The position numbers were made by a program, and so were the translations under genes. Positions 62,345 to 64,000 of a stretch of 64,000 nt of DNA are shown here, one piece after another; positions within the stretch are counted from its first letter, which is position 1, and each line of letters begins with the position of its first letter. Source of the DNA: Cupriavidus gilardii. Lineage in GTDB: Bacteria > Pseudomonadota > Gammaproteobacteria > Burkholderiales > Burkholderiaceae. Where the stretch lies: the NCBI RefSeq assembly GCF_008801915.1, contig NZ_VZOV01000001.1:1-64000 (forward strand), written 5' to 3'. The notes below the pieces were generated by a model. The model did not search any database and was not told where the DNA came from. It saw nothing but the letters and a program-made list of their open reading frames with translations.

Positions 62345-63016
62345 ATGGGCATCCTGAGCTTGAGCAACCTGGTCGCGGAGTTCCTGCTCGCGTTCTCCGC
62401 GCTGCTCAGTATCATCAACCCGTTCGGCATGGCCTTCGTGCTGTTCGACCGGACGCGCTTCCTGACCGTCGAGGAGCGCCGCAAGCTCAGCCGTCAGGTC
62501 GCGATCAATTCGCTGATCGTGCTGCTGGTGACGTTCTTCCTCGGCACCGCCATCCTCGGCTTCTTCGGCATCTCGCTGCAGGCGTTGCGCCTGGCCGGCG
62601 GCTTCGTGGTGGCGTTCAGCGGCTGGACCATGCTGAATGCGCCGACGCAGCCGGCCGAGAAGCGCATCGAGTCGGTCTCGACCGGCGATGTCACGCAGAT
62701 GGCGTTTTTCCCGCTGACGATCCCGCTGACTACCGGTCCCGGGTCCATCGCCACCGCGATCGCGCTGAACGCCAGCCGCAGCCGCGAATGGCGCGATGCG
62801 ATCGAGTCGGCGGTGGTGTCGGTGACGGTCAGCGTGGCGGTCGCGATCGTCGTCTACGTCGTCTACAGCCGCGCCGAGCTGCTGGCCCGCGTGCTCGGGC
62901 CGGAAGGCACCAATGTCGTCACGCGACTGTCGGCCTTCCTGCTGCTGTGCATCGGCGTGCAGATCATGATGACCGGCATCAGCGAATACCTGACGTCGTT
63001 GCCGGGCCTGGGCTGA
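62345..63016 (+). CDS. MarC-family integral membrane protein
   Basis: A 223-residue six-span inner-membrane protein of the MarC/SNG family, of unknown transport function (earlier called multiple antibiotic resistance protein). SIINPFGMAFVLFDRTRFLT and MAFFPLTIPLTTGPGSIATAI are the family motifs. It starts 67 bases after the PBP gene and may be co-transcribed. Confidence 0.88.
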   Translation: MGILSLSNLVAEFLLAFSALLSIINPFGMAFVLFDRTRFLTVEERRKLSRQVAINSLIVLLVTFFLGTAILGFFGISLQALRLAGGFVVAFSGWTMLNAPTQPAEKRIESVSTGDVTQMAFFPLTIPLTTGPGSIATAIALNASRSREWRDAIESAVVSVTVSVAVAIVVYVVYSRAELLARVLGPEGTNVVTRLSAFLLLCIGVQIMMTGISEYLTSLPGLG

Positions 63017-63022
63017 TCCGCG

Positions 63023-63049
63023 CGGCAGCCGTCGGCACGCCGGCTGCCG
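63023..63049. terminator. hairpin between marC-like gene and chemoreceptor gene
   Basis: CGGCAGCCG (63023-63031) and CGGCTGCCG (63041-63049) pair perfectly around a 9-base loop between two convergent genes. It lacks a T-run, so it may act as a two-way terminator only with help. Confidence 0.45.
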
Positions 63050-63050
63050 G

Positions 63051-64000
63051 TCAATCCAGACGGAACTGTCCCACCGCGCCGGTCAGCCGCGCCAGTTGCT
63101 GCTGCTGGCGCGCGACCTCTTCGGCGGTCTGGTCGACATGGTCGGCGTTCTGGCGCGCTGCCGCGTCGATGCCGGCGATATTTCCATCCACCTGATCGAT
63201 GCCGGCGCGCTGTCCGCCGGTGGCGAGCGCCATCTGGTCGACGATGGCCGCGAGCCGCGCGACGCTGGCCTCGAGTTCGCCCATCGTGCTGCCGGCGGTG
63301 CCGACCAGCGCCGAGCCCGCGCGTGCGCGATCGACCGATTCGCCGATCAGCGCGCGGATTTCCTTGGCGGCCGCTGCGCTGCGCTGGGCCAGCGTGCGCA
63401 CCTCGCCCGCCACCACGGCAAAGCCGCGGCCCTGCTCGCCGGCGCGCGCGGCTTCGACCGAGGCGTTCAGCGCCAGGATATTGGTCTGGAACGCGATGCC
63501 GTCGATCACGCCGATGATGTCGGCGATCCGTTCGCTGGCGGCATGGATTTCGCCCATCGTGCGGATGACCGAGCCGATCACCTCGCCGCCCTGCGCCGCC
63601 ACCGCGCGCGACGTGCCCGCCAGCGTATGCGCCGCCTGCGCGTGGTCGGCGTTCTCGTGGGCGCTGCGGCGCAGTTCGCTCATCGCCGTGACGATTTCCT
63701 CCAGCGCGTGCTGCTGGCTGTGGGTGCGTTCGGCCAGCACCGCATTGCGCTGCAGGATGTCGCCGGAGGCGGCCGCCGCCTCGGCGGCGCTGTCACGCAC
63801 CTGCAGCAGCGTGCCGCGCACCGCATCGAGCGTGGCCTGGAACGAGCGCGCCAGCGCGCTGACAGGCTGCGGCTCGCCGGCGCGCGCCGGCGTCAGCGTC
63901 AGGTAGCCGGGATCGCGGCCGATGCGCGCGGCCAGCGCCGCGAGCTCGCCGGCGGAGCGGGCGTCGGCCTCCATCCGATAGGCCAGCACCACCAGTACCG
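63051..64000 (-). CDS. methyl-accepting chemotaxis protein, C-terminal part
   Basis: The cytoplasmic signalling half of a chemoreceptor, cut off by the window edge; the frame is open to 64000. The invariant hairpin tip ([23 protein letters not shown], then [12 protein letters not shown]) is intact and flanked by coiled-coil methylation helices, with Glu/Gln-rich stretches such as [14 protein letters not shown]. It signals to CheA/CheW. The sensor and membrane part lie outside the window. A final short tail (VGQFRLD) is present. Confidence 0.9.
   Translation of the reverse strand, partial: VLVVLAYRMEADARSAGELAALAARIGRDPGYLTLTPARAGEPQPVSALARSFQATLDAVRGTLLQVRDSAAEAAAASGDILQRNAVLAERTHSQQHALEEIVTAMSELRRSAHENADHAQAAHTLAGTSRAVAAQGGEVIGSVIRTMGEIHAASERIADIIGVIDGIAFQTNILALNASVEAARAGEQGRGFAVVAGEVRTLAQRSAAAAKEIRALIGESVDRARAGSALVGTAGSTMGELEASVARLAAIVDQMALATGGQRAGIDQVDGNIAGIDAAARQNADHVDQTAEEVARQQQQLARLTGAVGQFRLD

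Noticed and set aside
59464..63195. 1243-codon frame across the PBP and MarC genes
   Set aside because: It is a shifted reading of two well-supported genes and is dominated by Arg, Gly and Ala, with no family resemblance.

Overview
The window is GC-rich proteobacterial chromosome. Most genes use G or C at third codon positions. The gene content (lone Bug-type receptors, an assimilatory nas/nir operon headed by a NarK-type porter, a host-attachment protein gene beside yihY, RND pumps, many LysR/AraC/IclR regulators) points to a betaproteobacterium of the order Burkholderiales, most likely Cupriavidus or Ralstonia-like. The genus is inferred from gene content only.

Positions 1-3930 are the end of a prophage or prophage remnant. 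It holds a lower-GC methyltransferase-like gene cut short, a helix-turn-helix regulator overlapping an outer-membrane-protein frame, a complete lysis cassette (holin, SAR endolysin, Rz with nested Rz1), and a LexA box in front of a small Cys-rich gene whose frame is split at CCC-TGA. The phage DNA abuts a DUF72 gene (3802-4734) whose last codons look replaced.

From 4988 to 13960 come small transport, redox and regulator genes: a membrane peptide, a nitroreductase-EamA pair divergent from a LysR gene, a VOC protein, a fragment of a Bug receptor, an APH-fold kinase, an AraC-EamA-AraC group, and the ohr/ohrR peroxide pair with matching operator-like repeats. Positions 14010-22169 are a same-strand catabolic cluster: IclR regulator, cyclase, ABC-type binding protein, SCP-x-like thiolase, Zn-ribbon/OB partner, Bug receptor and NDP-forming acyl-CoA synthetase. 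Its substrate is unknown.

Positions 22444-31300 are the nitrate assimilation operon narK-nirB-nirD-FAD oxidoreductase-nasA, read leftward. Upstream of narK the sequence shows an NtrC-like site, a sigma-54 (-24/-12) promoter, a hairpin and a terminator just before the first start codon. This arrangement would allow nitrogen control at initiation and antitermination in the leader.

From 31319 to 43990 are an HxlR/GNAT pair, a DsbA-family protein, a foreign-looking nucleotidyltransferase with a coupled small protein (33356-34065), an electrophile-stress group (TetR, DJ-1/PfpI, Old Yellow Enzyme) with two copies of one operator, a RhtA-like exporter, small genes, a BBE-type flavin oxidase, an MFS permease and a RecQ helicase. 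From 44073 to the end are an RND pump without its own outer-membrane channel gene, a hydrophilic protein, a host-attachment protein, a YihY protein, a DUF3626 protein, a paoABC-like molybdenum aldehyde oxidoreductase with a divergent LysR gene and a palindromic operator, a secreted lipoprotein hydrolase, a glutathione transferase, a class A penicillin-binding protein with a Gly-Thr repeat tail, a MarC protein, and a chemoreceptor cut by the window edge.
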